A stretch of DNA of 13,532 nucleotides from Larix sibirica (taxonomy: Eukaryota; Streptophyta; Pinopsida; Pinales; Pinaceae): the NCBI GenBank assembly GCA_004151065.3, contig NWUY0300005230.1, positions 89,033 to 102,564 of the forward strand, given 5' to 3'. The notes below the pieces were generated by a model, which did not search any database, had not been told where the DNA came from, and worked only from the letters and a program-made list of their open reading frames with translations. Both the position numbers and the translations under genes were made by a program. Shown piece after piece: positions 1 to 9,164 of this stretch (the stretch's first letter is position 1; the number at the start of each line of letters is the position of its first letter).

Positions 1-1230
1 ATCGAGAGTATAAAAATCCCACCAACTTAATAATCTCAACATGTAAGAAAAATCCTCCTAAATCTGTTGGGTATTATTGCATGCAACCAACATATGTCCA
101 CCAATTTAGCCGCTTGAAAGCAAAGAGGGAAACAGGTAGGCCCCATAACCCCTCACTTGATGAAGTTCTCCCCGGTCATAGTTCCATTTTTCATAGCTAG
201 CTAGCTGAAACATGGGTTCTTCAAAGGATCCCACCACTTCCAAAGTCATCTAAACCACCATTTCAACCTATACACAAGATGTTCGAATTCTATGGATTCG
301 TAAGCTAACTTGGTAAGCACCTAGCCAGTAGAATTATTCCAATACCAGTGAATCTTATCCTCCAAAATTCCCAATCTAATACCAGCTTGACGAAGATAAA
401 ACACATAATTCTCCCATTCCTCAACCTAACTTATGAGGTTCCAAATGTAAATCAACAACTGATATCCAGTAGTATGAGTGGATATTGATATTACCCACAC
501 TCCTTGTATGGTTAAGGAAATATAGACCCTTAGATTGAAAATCATGTAGTGTTGAAGGAGAGAGAATGAACCTTTGACCCCAACAATAAATGGATCGACC
601 CCAATTCTCACCTAGAACCCATCGCCAATCATCCAAGCCAGCCACCACTTCAAATTACGAAAGGATTCAACCAATCCACTCCAAATATTTGACACAACGA
701 TGCTTTTTTTTTCTCCTTTTGCAACCATTCAATCATAGTCATATTTTTCAAATATTTACTTCTTATAATAGCACCCCACAGACCAGGATCCATAAGACCC
801 CTCCAAAAATTCTTCATTGCCAAATCCTTTCTGACCTAGAAAATATTCATAATTCCCCATCCACTGAAGTTCTTTGGAAAAACAAGCTTATCCCAAGCCA
901 CAATATGTATGTCATCCCTCAATTGAGATCTTGACCAAAGGAAATTGAAAATGATTTAACAAATAATATTGAGGATTTAATGAGGGGATTTTTCCAAAGA
1001 TAACTAATACACTAGAATATTTGAAAGAATGTAATTATTCAAAGTTGGCCTTCCTCCCAAATTCTACCACCTATTGCACCAAGAGTATATCCGATTTTTC
1101 AAACTTTTAACCAACCAAACCTAGTCAGGTACATGGTAGCCATTTGGTTTTAGGAAGTACCCAAGGTACTTGAAACCCTCATCTAGGTTCTGCTACACAA
1201 AAAGAAGAAAATTGGAAATATGACTCAAAA
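1..1230 (-). other. C-terminal region of LINE ORF2, copy 1, fragmentary
   Basis: This stretch follows the reverse transcriptase. It shows short blocks typical of plant LINE C-terminal regions, shifted between frames: DEGFKYLGYFLKPNG (about 1132-1176), WDKLVFPKNFSGWGIMN (about 850-905), an RIGVDPFI block near 585-610, then SKGLYFLNHTRSVGN and YYWISVVDLHLEPHKLG down to about 425. A frameshift near 550-567 separates the RIGVDPFI block from the next one. The rest to base 1 (for example EWENYVFYLRQAGIRLGILE) is still coding-like. The zf-RVT cysteine/histidine domain expected at the very end is not reached. Confidence 0.7.
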
Positions 1231-2500
1231 CCCCCACCTATGTGTTGGACCAAAAAAAACAACATTTTGGATCACTAATTTCCATACCTGAAGAGAAACA
1301 AATGTGTCAAGAATGTTTTTAAAAATGCACCACTCCAACCAATCCGAAACAGTAATACATTGTCAGCGAAAAGAAAATGTGTAATAGTTTGGGATGGAGA
1401 AACTTTAATACCTAAAATATTACCTTCATGTTTCACCCTAAGAATCATCTAGCTTAGACCCTCAATGACCAGTAGGAAGAGAAGAGGTGATAAGGGGAAT
1501 CCCTACCTCAAGCCTATCGAGCATTTGAAAAAAATAGTAGGGATCCCATTGATTAATATTGCAAAGTTGGCCTATGTAACACACCCCATAATACATTGAG
1601 TAACAACATGGCTCAGTCCATCAATAATGAGAATTAAATGCAAAAAAGATCAATCCATCTTGTCATAAGCCTTCACCAAGTCAATCTCCAGCACCATAGA
1701 GTTAATGCCTTTAACTTTTATAGAGTGGATAGTCTCTTGCGCAAACCCAATGGAAACCCAAATGGAATTGAAAATATGACACTAATGAACAAAACCAAAT
1801 TGTTCTTTAGAAATTCCACGAGAACCAAATTTTAGTCTATTAGCAATCACCTTTGATATAATCTTATACAATAAGTTACACAGTGAGATGGGATGAAAAT
1901 CATAAAAAGTAACTAGTTTGGAGGTCTTCGGAATGAGAGTTAAAAAGGTAGCATTGACAACACCTTAAACATAACCAATTGTATGAGCTTCTTCCACTAA
2001 CGGAACTAATTCCAATCCCAGTAGGTCAAAGAACTACAAATAAAATTCTACGGTCCAACCATTAGGGCCTGGACTCTTGTCCTTATCCATGAGTTTTAAA
2101 ATGTTCTCAATCTCTAGAAGAGTAATCAATCTATCCACATTTGCACTATCATCAACAATGAAAATACTTGGCATACTCAACAAAACTTGTAATTGAGACA
2201 CGATATTATTACCTGTAGGTTTTTTAAAAATCTTCCCAAAATATTATGTAGCCAAATATTCAATACCTTGTTGAGAGGTCATCTTAGTACCATCTTGATC
2301 CTCAATTTCCCAAATAGAATTGTGCTTCCTCCGATGATGACATATGAGTGGAAAAATATAGTATTTTTATCTCCTTGCATAATCCACAGAGCTCTACTTT
2401 TTAGGTGCCAGATAGTTTCTTCTACATGAAGGATCTCATCTCTATTTTGTTCTAATTTCTTGATCTGCTCCAAATCCTCCCCTGAGACAAAATTCATCAC
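1230..2500 (-). other. Reverse transcriptase domain remnant of LINE ORF2, copy 1
   Basis: This holds the linker (EETIWHLKSRALW, GDKNTIFFH) and the RVT_1 core. After a frameshift near 2275 one frame carries KSPGPNGW, FHPISLCNLLYKIISKVIANR, EIDLVKAYDKMD, GFPLSPLLF and ITHFLFADNVLLF in the expected order and spacing. The catalytic aspartate of motif A (EID, codon 1680-1682) is kept. The FADD box reads FADN because the last codon (1359-1361) is AAT. The tryptophan expected after KAYDKMD is a stop (TGA). Further stops precede GFPLSP and follow LLVIEGLS. Catalysis would not be possible. Confidence 0.88.
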
Positions 2501-2608
2501 ATAATGTGAATATAGATCATTAATATGGGATTCAATCTACACAAGTTCTCGCTTCTATTATTTATGCTTATTATTAGTTCAGGAAGAGATAAGTATCTTC
2601 AACGAGTA

Positions 2609-3555
2609 GATAAAAGGAGGTAATAAATCCATTGCATTAACAGCTCTAATATGGTAGAAAGTATTCCAATGGGATCTCATGATAGATATGAACTCTGCAT
2701 CCTCAGACCAAACCTAACAATATTTAAAGGGGTACTTAGATAAATGAGGACCCTTCTCCATTCTACAAATAATCGACATGTGATATGAAATCGCCACATT
2801 TTCAATCCAAGACTTGAATGAGTCCACAGATCCAAGAATACCCTTAGATAATAAAAATCGATCAAGTCTTTTTTCCAAAATAGCATCTACCACTCGGTCG
2901 TTGCACCAGTAGAAGCTAATGGATTATGCTCAATATCCACCATTTTATTATTATAAATATCGCTTTGAAACCAGAGGGCCTATGAGTCAATCCTACATTT
3001 AGTGCCCCAATTTTCACTAGCAAAAGTAGTAAAGTTAAGGTCCCCCGCTAGAATGAAGGAAGAACAATAAAAAAACCCTCCNGATAAAAGGAGGTAATAA
3101 ATCCATTGCATTAACAGCTCTAATATGGTAGAAGGTATTCCAATGGGATCTCATGATAGATATGAACTCTGCATCCTCAGACCAAACCTAACAATATTTA
3201 AAGGGGTACTTAGATAAATGAGGACCCTTCTCCATTCTACAAATAATCGACATGTGATATGAAATCGCCACATTTTCAATCCAAGACTTGAATGAGTCCA
3301 CAGATCCAAGAATACCCTTAGATAATAAAAATCGATCAAGTCTTTTTTCCAAAATAGCATCTACCACTCGGTCGTTGCACCAGTAGAAGCTAATGGATTA
3401 TGCTCAATATCCACCATTTTATTATTATAAATATCGCTTTGAAACCAGAGGGCCTATGAGTCAATCCTACATTTAGTGCCCCAATTTTCACTAGCAAAAG
3501 TAGTAAAGTTAAGGTCCCCCGCTAGAATGAAGGAAGAACAATAAAAAAACCCTCC
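2609..3555. repeat. 473-bp near-exact tandem duplication split by 'n'
   Basis: Bases 2609-3081 and 3083-3555 have the same length and, by eye, differ at one site (gaaagtattcc against gaaggtattcc near 2659/3133). A single 'n' at 3082 sits exactly at the junction. Copy 2 of the LINE (10917 onward) has this segment once. The simplest reading is that two contig ends overlapping by 473 bp were placed side by side with a token gap. A real tandem duplication cannot be excluded. Confidence 0.93.
3082..3082. other. Assembly gap (single n) at a duplicated overlap
   Basis: The undetermined base lies between two copies of the same 473-bp segment inside LINE ORF2. This is the pattern left by contig ends that were scaffolded but not merged. 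Confidence 0.85.
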
Positions 3556-3914
3556 CTTTCCAAGGATTTCCAAATATTCAGATGATCTACATACCACCCA
3601 TAACATTTGAGAATGCTCAGAGGCATGTCCAAAACCCTACAATATCCAACCAGTAAAATGCCACCACCAATTCGATAAGGATTCATTATAAAAAGGGCCC
3701 TAAAGCATAGACTGTAAAACAGTCCCAAGAAGGAATTAAATGCCACAAAAGATCCCTTGATTTCAAACCAGTTACCATTGTTTTTCATAATAAAAGTACA
3801 TCCAGAGAACCAACTTCAATAACCACTTGAGGGCCACAAATTTAGGGGTGCCCCCAACCCCTCCTATATTCAAACATAAAATAAACATTAAGTAACCACC
3901 TTAACAACCGACAC

Positions 3915-5611
3915 TTATCTAAGAGGCCGAAATAAATCCGAAAGGGATGCACGATTATCTAAATGCAAAACAATATTTGGAGGGTTAGGGGCCTTGACAC
4001 CATCCTTCTCATTTGTCACCTCAAATCCCCCCACATAATTTCTCGCCAGAACTTTTCTTCTCCTTCCCCCATTATTCTTTCTGATAGTGACATTAGGTTT
4101 ATCTGTAATAGTAGGATCCAGGTCCAATTCAAGATAGGAGAAAACATGTAAGGGTTCCTATAACGCCTCCCCCCTAGTCAACTGGAGAGAGTCTTCCAAC
4201 TAGACTCCCAAACCACCAGGTATTTGGTACTTGTTAACCAATCCTAACTCTAAAAGAGAGGCTTCCTCATCACACAAAATTTGGGAGTCCGATTACAGAT
4301 TTAAATTATTTAAACAATGAACAACTAAACCTGACCCACAAGCTGGGGTTGGCTCCCCCGACAAGGATACCAGTTCCCCACTCCAATTACAAGTATCCCT
4401 AGATAAGAGTGGAGGGTCAAAATGATGGGGAAATGTAATCACTCCTCCTGCCCAGTTCCCAAACTAAAGTTGTTTCTACACATATTCAAGAATCATTAAC
4501 TCAGAATCCGATAGAGTATCATAAAAATTAAGAAAAAAAAATCTTAACTTATTCAAGAAAGAGTTGGTCCTTTCTAGATGTGGAGAAGCCCGACTAGCGC
4601 ATCCTGCTTCAATCAAGGGCTTCACTACCCTCTTCTCCACAAATTCAATAATTGTTGGGACAAGATTCTTTCCAAGGATGACAATATAATTGTTGTGAGT
4701 GGATTCCCAACAGGAATTCTTCAAATGCCCCACTTCTCCACATGTATGGAAGCGAAAAGGGATCCTCCAATAGTCTAAAGGTTGGTAGAAAACCTTATAC
4801 CCCCATGAGATTTTAATCTCCGCTAGAAAACCAAGCTCTACATCTATTTCAGTAAGGACCCATGTCGTTCTTTTGTCTTCATGAAAAATAGATTTATCAT
4901 CAAAGTGTATGAATCTTCCCACTCGATTAGCCACATATACAAAAATGTCCTTAGACCAAAGTTCCAACGAGGATCCATTTAAGATAAGCCAATAATGGTT
5001 ATTTTGTAACTGCTCCGTATGAGGATTGAATTCTGAGTTCCATCATTTTAGGCATAGAGACCCTCTTCCAACCACCCAAGTTCTTGCCAGAATTCAAGAC
5101 ACATTCTCTTCCGCTACAAAATGGAATACAATCCAATTGTTACCAAGCATATGAACCCTAGGTAAATAGTCCAATAGGGGTTTCCAATTTAAATTCACCC
5201 ATGCTAAAAGAGCAGTCTGACTCAGGCTTGAATAACAAACTTTTCCCATGATGGCCCTTTCATACATGCTTAAGACGTTCCCAATATAAACATCCTTTCC
5301 TAGATTCATGTGAATTCCTTCTTCCTCAGGCTTAATAGCCTCCAGAGATCTATGTTGACGGGTTGCCTCCCCTTTTCTATGAGATAATCCCCCACCTCTT
5401 CTTGACAATTCTTAACCACCAACCATCTCCAACATACTTATTTCCAAGTCATCTATGCTCCCAAGACCCGACAATTCTTCCAAATACGATTCATTTGGTT
5501 TTGTTCACATAATAGTGGGTCATTACCGCTAGAAAAAATGTCTGTGGACTGGAACTGGGGTACAGAATCCTCCCCAGGAACATCGAAACCCCCACCGCTA
5601 TTGACAGTCAT
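3915..5611 (-). pseudogene. LINE ORF1 (DUF4283 + zinc knuckle), copy 1, broken
   Basis: ORF1 of plant LINEs encodes a nucleic-acid-binding protein that packages the element RNA. I start it at the ATG at 5611 by alignment with copy 2 (MTVNSGGGFDVPGEDS). A one-base loss near 5493 (copy 2 has an extra A) moves the frame, after which everything to the TAA at 3915 is in one frame with stops. Blocks in order are RAIMGKVCYSSLSQTALLAW and NNWIVFHFVAEE (DUF4283 N-half), LELWSKDIFVYVANRVGRFI and WVLTEIDVELGFLAEIKISW (C-half), then YWRIPFRFHTCGEVGHLKNSC (knuckle, about 4710-4770). The knuckle keeps C-x4-H-x4-C, but its first cysteine is phenylalanine (codon 4749-4751). A basic RKNNGGRRRKVLARN stretch lies near the C-terminus. 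It sits just upstream of ORF2. Confidence 0.88.
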
Positions 5612-5704
5612 TAGACACTAACCACTGTCACTTCATAAACAGGTCCCAAAAAAATAAAATCCCAGAAAAGAGGAGGGTCCCAATACAACCTCCAAAAAAG
5701 AGTT

Positions 5705-6735
5705 TAATATGTCAAATTCTTTGAAAATAAATGAAACACATGGCAAGGAATTCAATCACCATGAATTATTTTTCTACCATTTTACATAAATGAAACATAT
5801 CCCTTACAAATTCACCAATAATTGATGAAATCCCAACAATTCCCTTCTAAGGGTCGATTCGATTGAATGGATTAATAGTTGAAGTGAATGACCCCGAAGG
5901 AGGAAAACATTTGATTGTTCCAATCCCCTCAATTAGGCCAAAGTAGTGTGATAATAGGAATACTAGGACCATGTTCACATTATATAGAATGAGAACTTTC
6001 ATTGTGGCACACCATCTATAAAAAGAAAAACTTTGAAGGAGAGTGCAAGACATGGACCAACAAACAACAAACTAGCCCAAAATTCCAAAAACAATATGGA
6101 GTTTTAAAGACATAACATTCCATTCTCAAACCAACATTCCAAAAATGATAAAGGGAGAGTAACCACAAACCATCCCAAAGTAACAAGTACTTTATCATTA
6201 GTTTCTTCCTACGCAAGGTGAAGCTAGATACTCACTTCATATTATATACACATAAGTTGGTGGTTCATATCCTGCAACTAGTTATCAGGATTGACACCGG
6301 GAACATGGTTTTCAATGGTGCCATCACAAAAAATCATGATATACATCTTTTCCTAGCACAATTTTCCCACTAATATTGTATACATTACATTCATGCATGT
6401 CATGCTCTCATTATTTGTTGTCCATTATATTGGTCCACCACTGGTTATAACCTTAATTGAACATGGCATTCTTTCCACTCCCATTCCCAAAATAGCAAAG
6501 TTAAACAATTGGATGGATATGTAACCCTACCCTAGTTTGATGTGAAACTTAAAAATTAAAATATTAAAAAACAATCCATAGAGAGCACACCAGGAGCTTT
6601 TCAATGGTGTATCATGCACTTAAAACATAGTTCGTATGCGAAAGTTACAATCTCGGGAAGCTACAGATTTAGAGTACGATGAATGTGAGTATCTTAACAA
6701 TAATACAAGTTAATTTTAAAGAGAAAATGTATACA
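5705..6735. other. About 1 kb without a recognisable gene
   Basis: This stretch follows the 5' part of LINE copy 1. It may include the LINE 5' UTR, but copy 2 leaves the window before this part, so the element's end cannot be placed. Open frames are short (up to about 68 codons) and match nothing I know. A 30-codon plus-strand run near 5850-5940 (GSIRLNGLIVEVNDPEGG) is readable but isolated. A short phrase, ttttcaatggtg, occurs near 6310 and 6600. No RNA gene, promoter or terminal repeat was recognised. Confidence 0.5.
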
Positions 6736-6738
6736 ATA

Positions 6739-6836
6739 TATATTCACATTACTTATTATATTTTAGGATATCAAATTAATCATTGTCTAGTTATATTTAC
6801 ATTATTTTTTATACTCTTAAGATACCAAATTAATCA
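6739..6836. repeat. AT-rich tandem pair, 53-bp period
   Basis: The segment starting tatattcacattac at 6739 recurs in diverged form at 6792 (tatatttacattat). Both run into the same block, caaattaatcatt. The offset is 53 bp. It lies at the left of an AT-rich stretch (about 6700-7100) with no coding signal. Confidence 0.7.
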
Positions 6837-6885
6837 TTATTAATGTTTAACCAATTGATATTTTTCGATGATTATCATTAGATTA

Positions 6886-6961
6886 TTAATAGATTGAAGC
6901 TTAAGATTAAATTACAAATCCAATCCTTTATTCATAATTAATAGATTGAAGCTTAAGATTA
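6886..6961. repeat. 24-bp direct repeat, 52-bp offset
   Basis: A 24-base string containing agattgaagcttaagatta is found at 6886-6909 and exactly again at 6938-6961. The offset (52 bp) is nearly that of the pair at 6739-6836, so both may come from one old tandem array or from slippage. The stretch from 6962 to about 7100 is AT-rich with nothing recognised. Confidence 0.8.
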
Positions 6962-7104
6962 CTCTTGTATTCTCATGTAAATCTTATGACTATATTATTT
7001 AAAAATAAATAATGTTAACAATCATATCTAATAATATAACAAAATACTTAAGATATAAAACATGTTAAATCCAAAAAATAAGTTTTATAAAACATAAAAA
7101 AAAA

Positions 7105-8526
7105 TCAATGAACTTGCTTCTCAAATTCATTGCACATTTCCTCCTTTAATAATTCACATGAATTTACACGTGATAATATTGAAGTGATAATTGTTTCATC
7201 ATTCACTCCTTGCAATGATCTCCAAGGCGGTATAGTCATATCTTTTGGAAAGTTCTCAATGTCAAGGAATGTCTTACCAGTGCTCCATGGAATTGATTTA
7301 GACTTTTTAACTTTCTAATTTTTTATGCCAATATTATCTCGCAAGTTGAAGATCTATCAATCAAATTCCATATTTTCCCCATTCTAAATTCCAATTGGAA
7401 ATAGATATCTACAGCTCTAAATGCATCACTTCCTTTGACATTTTTTCCCTTCACGTTATCTTCTTGAATCAAGAAACCTATTTCTATACAACATTGTTTC
7501 TGAAAACTTGCATCAACCTTTGATCTATTCCCACCACATATTTTTTCAAATTCATTATGAATAAATCACACCCTTTGAATGCATTTCATAGACATTCTAT
7601 ATTCATTATCTATGTTATGATCCCATGCCAATATTTTTGCTTCTACATCTATTAAACCAGCATAAATGACACATTTCATTGTTTCAAAAATAGGGTTATT
7701 GGGATATTTCAATATCAATTCTCTTATAGCCTCTACAGAATGATTTCCCCCATTAACATAATATTTATAATCAAAACATTTTGATCGATCAAATGCATGC
7801 CTAGAAGGAACCTGTTTTTGGTCAACAAGAACTAAACGGTCAACCACATGTGCATAGGGATTTCACCTCATCAATACTTTCAAGTTGACAATATGCAAGA
7901 GATGTGGCTTTATAATTTGACACTTCTCTTGGCATTCTGTGGATCTATAGAGTTGGTTCACATTTAACTGAAATGTATGCCCATTGTCAACCAATTTTTC
8001 CCCACTCAATCATTCTCAAATGACATTTTGTGTTGACATGACAACACCATCATCTAGATCAACACCTGGAGTAANTGGAGTAATGATTTCCCTACTAGCC
8101 CTAGAATTTTAATTGTTTAATTTAGATCTAACATTGGATTCAACAAAATTAGATTTCTTCCTCTTATGTCTTGAAGGAGTTTCCTTTAAATAAATAATAG
8201 TTGTATCAATGTTAGGAATGGAAACATCCTCAACCCTTGTTCTTTTTTTGTCCAAATTGTTTCGTATTTTTACTTGTAGTAGTAACAATCTCATTAGCAT
8301 GAATCTCTTCGTTATGTTTATTTGGGGTTGCAATCCTTTTAAATGTAACCTTTCTAACCTGATTTGATTGTGTTTCCTTTCCTTCCTTTTCTTTTTGTGG
8401 TTGTACTTCTTTTTTTTGAACATTTGACACTTGTTTTTTCTTCTTCTTTGGTCCTCCTACCTTGTCATGATAGCCATTAATGATATCTATAGCATTTTCC
8501 TTTGTAGAATAAATTCCACCCAACAT
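7105..8526 (-). pseudogene. Broken lysine-rich protein gene with a GGNHS domain (possibly ParB/Srx-like)
   Basis: Coding-like blocks lie in order on the minus strand. First comes MLGGIYSTKENAIDIINGYH with a lysine-rich stretch (8526-8230; GGPKKKKKQ), which could be a nuclear localisation signal. A frame change follows, then RVEDVSIPNIDTT, KETPSRHKRKKSNF and TPGVDLDDGVV (about 8240-8040). Next are MPREVSNYKATSLAYCQ then LESIDEV (about 7870-7940), an apparent one-base insertion near 7865, and NPYAHVVDRLVLVDQKQVPS, YYVNGGNHSVEAIRELILKY and AKILAWDHNIDNEYRMSM (7862-7566). After a stop the frame continues with SKVDASFQKQ and SDAFRAVDIYFQLEF. The last block is in another frame (7317-7105): ENFPKDMTIPPWRSLQGVND, then SILSRVNSCELLKEE, ending in TGA. 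GGNHS followed by EA..EL resembles the GNHR-type motif of ParB/sulfiredoxin folds; this is a guess. At least three frameshifts and several stops make it a pseudogene unless some are introns or errors ('n' at 8075). Confidence 0.55.
8075..8075. other. Assembly gap (single n) with an 8-bp repeat on both sides
   Basis: The octamer tggagtaa stands on both sides of the 'n' (8067-8074 and 8076-8083). Removing one octamer plus the 'n' takes out nine bases, which keeps the reading frame of the surrounding minus-strand coding trace (TP..GVDLDDG). This looks like an unmerged contig overlap. Confidence 0.7.
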
Positions 8527-8550
8527 TTCGAAAAGTGACTAGGAAAAATG

Positions 8551-8640
8551 CTGCAAAAAAACATTATTAAAAAATTTACATTGACATATCGTCCTACTTG
8601 TAATAAATTTAAACATTAATAAATAGAAAAATATGAAAAC
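8551..8640 (-). other. Candidate 90-bp intron
   Basis: Reading the minus strand, GTTTTCAT begins at 8640 and a T-rich tract ending in TTTTTTTGCAG ends at 8551. This is a plausible plant acceptor with a weak donor. It would separate the fragment ending ..VKHIENGNA from the lysine-rich block. The joined frame does not enter the lysine-rich frame without a further shift, so the support is weak. Confidence 0.25.
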
Positions 8641-9109
8641 TTGCATTCCCGTTCTCAATATGTTTCACATTCTTTGCATAGAAATATGTGAAACATTCTT
8701 GCATCTTATAATTCGATACCTTCAAATAATATCATATTTTTTGATACATCTTTCCTTGTTTCTCTAGGACATAAACAATATATTTACGTGGAACCAAACA
8801 CATATATCACACCAAGCCCACTAGTTTATAATTTTATTCCATATATTCAAACTCGACACAATGTAAGTAAATACTTTATGGATTGTTCACATGCTTGTCC
8901 TTCACATACCACGAATAATTCATTCTCTTTTCCTCTATTGAATATTTCCAATCTCTGCAATTCTGAGTTTTTGGATCAACGGGTTTTTGATCTTCAACAT
9001 CACCTTCAACATTCTTAGACGGCCCAATTGCTTTTTTAGATGTCTTCATTGTAGCTCTTCTTCCATAAATGTTGACAGATACCTTTTTTATGCGAATTTT
9101 CTTGTACAC
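8641..9109 (-). pseudogene. Possible upstream coding fragments of the GGNHS gene
   Basis: Two minus-strand fragments precede the lysine-rich block. The first, open from 9109 with an ATG at 9049, reads MKTSKKAIGPSKNVEGDVED, then KYSIEEKRMNYSWYVKDKHV, and stops at 8876. It is basic at its start and charged throughout. The second (about 8810-8641) reads VPRKYIVYVLEKQGKMYQ, then a stop, then NYKMQECFTYFYAKNVKHIE. They could be exons or decayed pieces of one gene with the downstream block, since strand and order agree. I do not recognise a family. The short length and the internal stop make this tentative. Confidence 0.3.
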
Positions 9110-9164
9110 AAAAAAAATTACATTTTAAAATATACAAAAAAACATTGTTTTTTTGTTTTTTTTT

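Larger units (their letters stand above)
1..3888 (-). pseudogene. LINE ORF2 (endonuclease + reverse transcriptase), copy 1, partial and broken
   Basis: ORF2 of LINEs nicks target DNA and reverse-transcribes the element RNA at the nick. I place the start at the ATG at 3888, 26 bp past the ORF1 stop. The peptide there begins MFILCLNIGGVGGTPKF, which fits the usual endonuclease opening (WN.RG...P). Further traces in order are AGDLNFTTFASENWG (about 3478-3522), EETIWHLKSRALW then GDKNTIFFH (about 2340-2420), KDKSPGPNGWTVEF (about 2042-2083), FHPISLCNLLYK (about 1865-1905), EIDLVKAYDKMD (about 1651-1690), GFPLSPLLFLL and FADN (1359-1370). The C-terminal part follows down to base 1. Several frameshifts and stops break it; the core reverse transcriptase from about 2275 to 1230 stays in one frame with internal stops. 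Allowing for the duplicated 473 bp, about 1,135 codons are present, close to full length for plant ORF2, with the C-terminus off the window. Confidence 0.9.
2609..3888 (-). other. Endonuclease (APE-like) domain remnant of LINE ORF2, copy 1
   Basis: The region reads as an exonuclease-endonuclease-phosphatase domain spread over different frames. Visible pieces are the N-terminal MFILCLNIGGVGG, the central GGILLVGYCRVLDM (compare the usual GG...GW.....L), and the AGDLN motif matching the family's GDFN. A SYHMSI piece (about 3246-3262) sits where the family normally has SDH.P, so the aspartate appears replaced by tyrosine (codon 3257-3259). A frameshift lies soon after the start, where the frame of LWMYFYYEKQW ends. 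A 473-bp part (2609-3081) is a second copy of 3083-3555 and probably not real sequence. The motif assignments are family knowledge; the substitutions are read directly. Confidence 0.75.
1..5704 (-). mobile_element. Decayed plant LINE-1 type retrotransposon, copy 1
   Basis: A non-LTR retrotransposon lies on the minus strand with ORF1 at the right and ORF2 at the left, the usual LINE order. ORF1 shows a DUF4283-like region and a CCHC-type zinc knuckle. ORF2 shows endonuclease, reverse transcriptase and C-terminal traces. The 3' end, poly-A tail and target-site duplication lie beyond the left edge. The right limit given is where comparison with copy 2 stops because the window ends, so the true 5' end may lie further right. 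Both frames carry many stops and several frameshifts, so the element is dead. It contains a 473-bp duplication around the 'n' at 3082 that is probably an assembly artefact. Confidence 0.9.

Noticed and set aside
590-934. Plus-strand open frame of 114 codons
   Set aside because: It lies antisense to the LINE ORF2 C-terminal traces, which have recognisable blocks on the minus strand; the plus-strand peptide has no family character.
2609-3555. The 473-bp repeat as a biological tandem duplication or CRISPR-like array
   Set aside because: Only two copies, near-identical, with an 'n' at the exact junction and single copy in the other LINE; an assembly overlap explains it.
5840-5945. Plus-strand peptide run GSIRLNGLIVEVNDPEGG as a gene fragment
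   Set aside because: Short, isolated, no recognisable family, and flanked by stops; too little to call.
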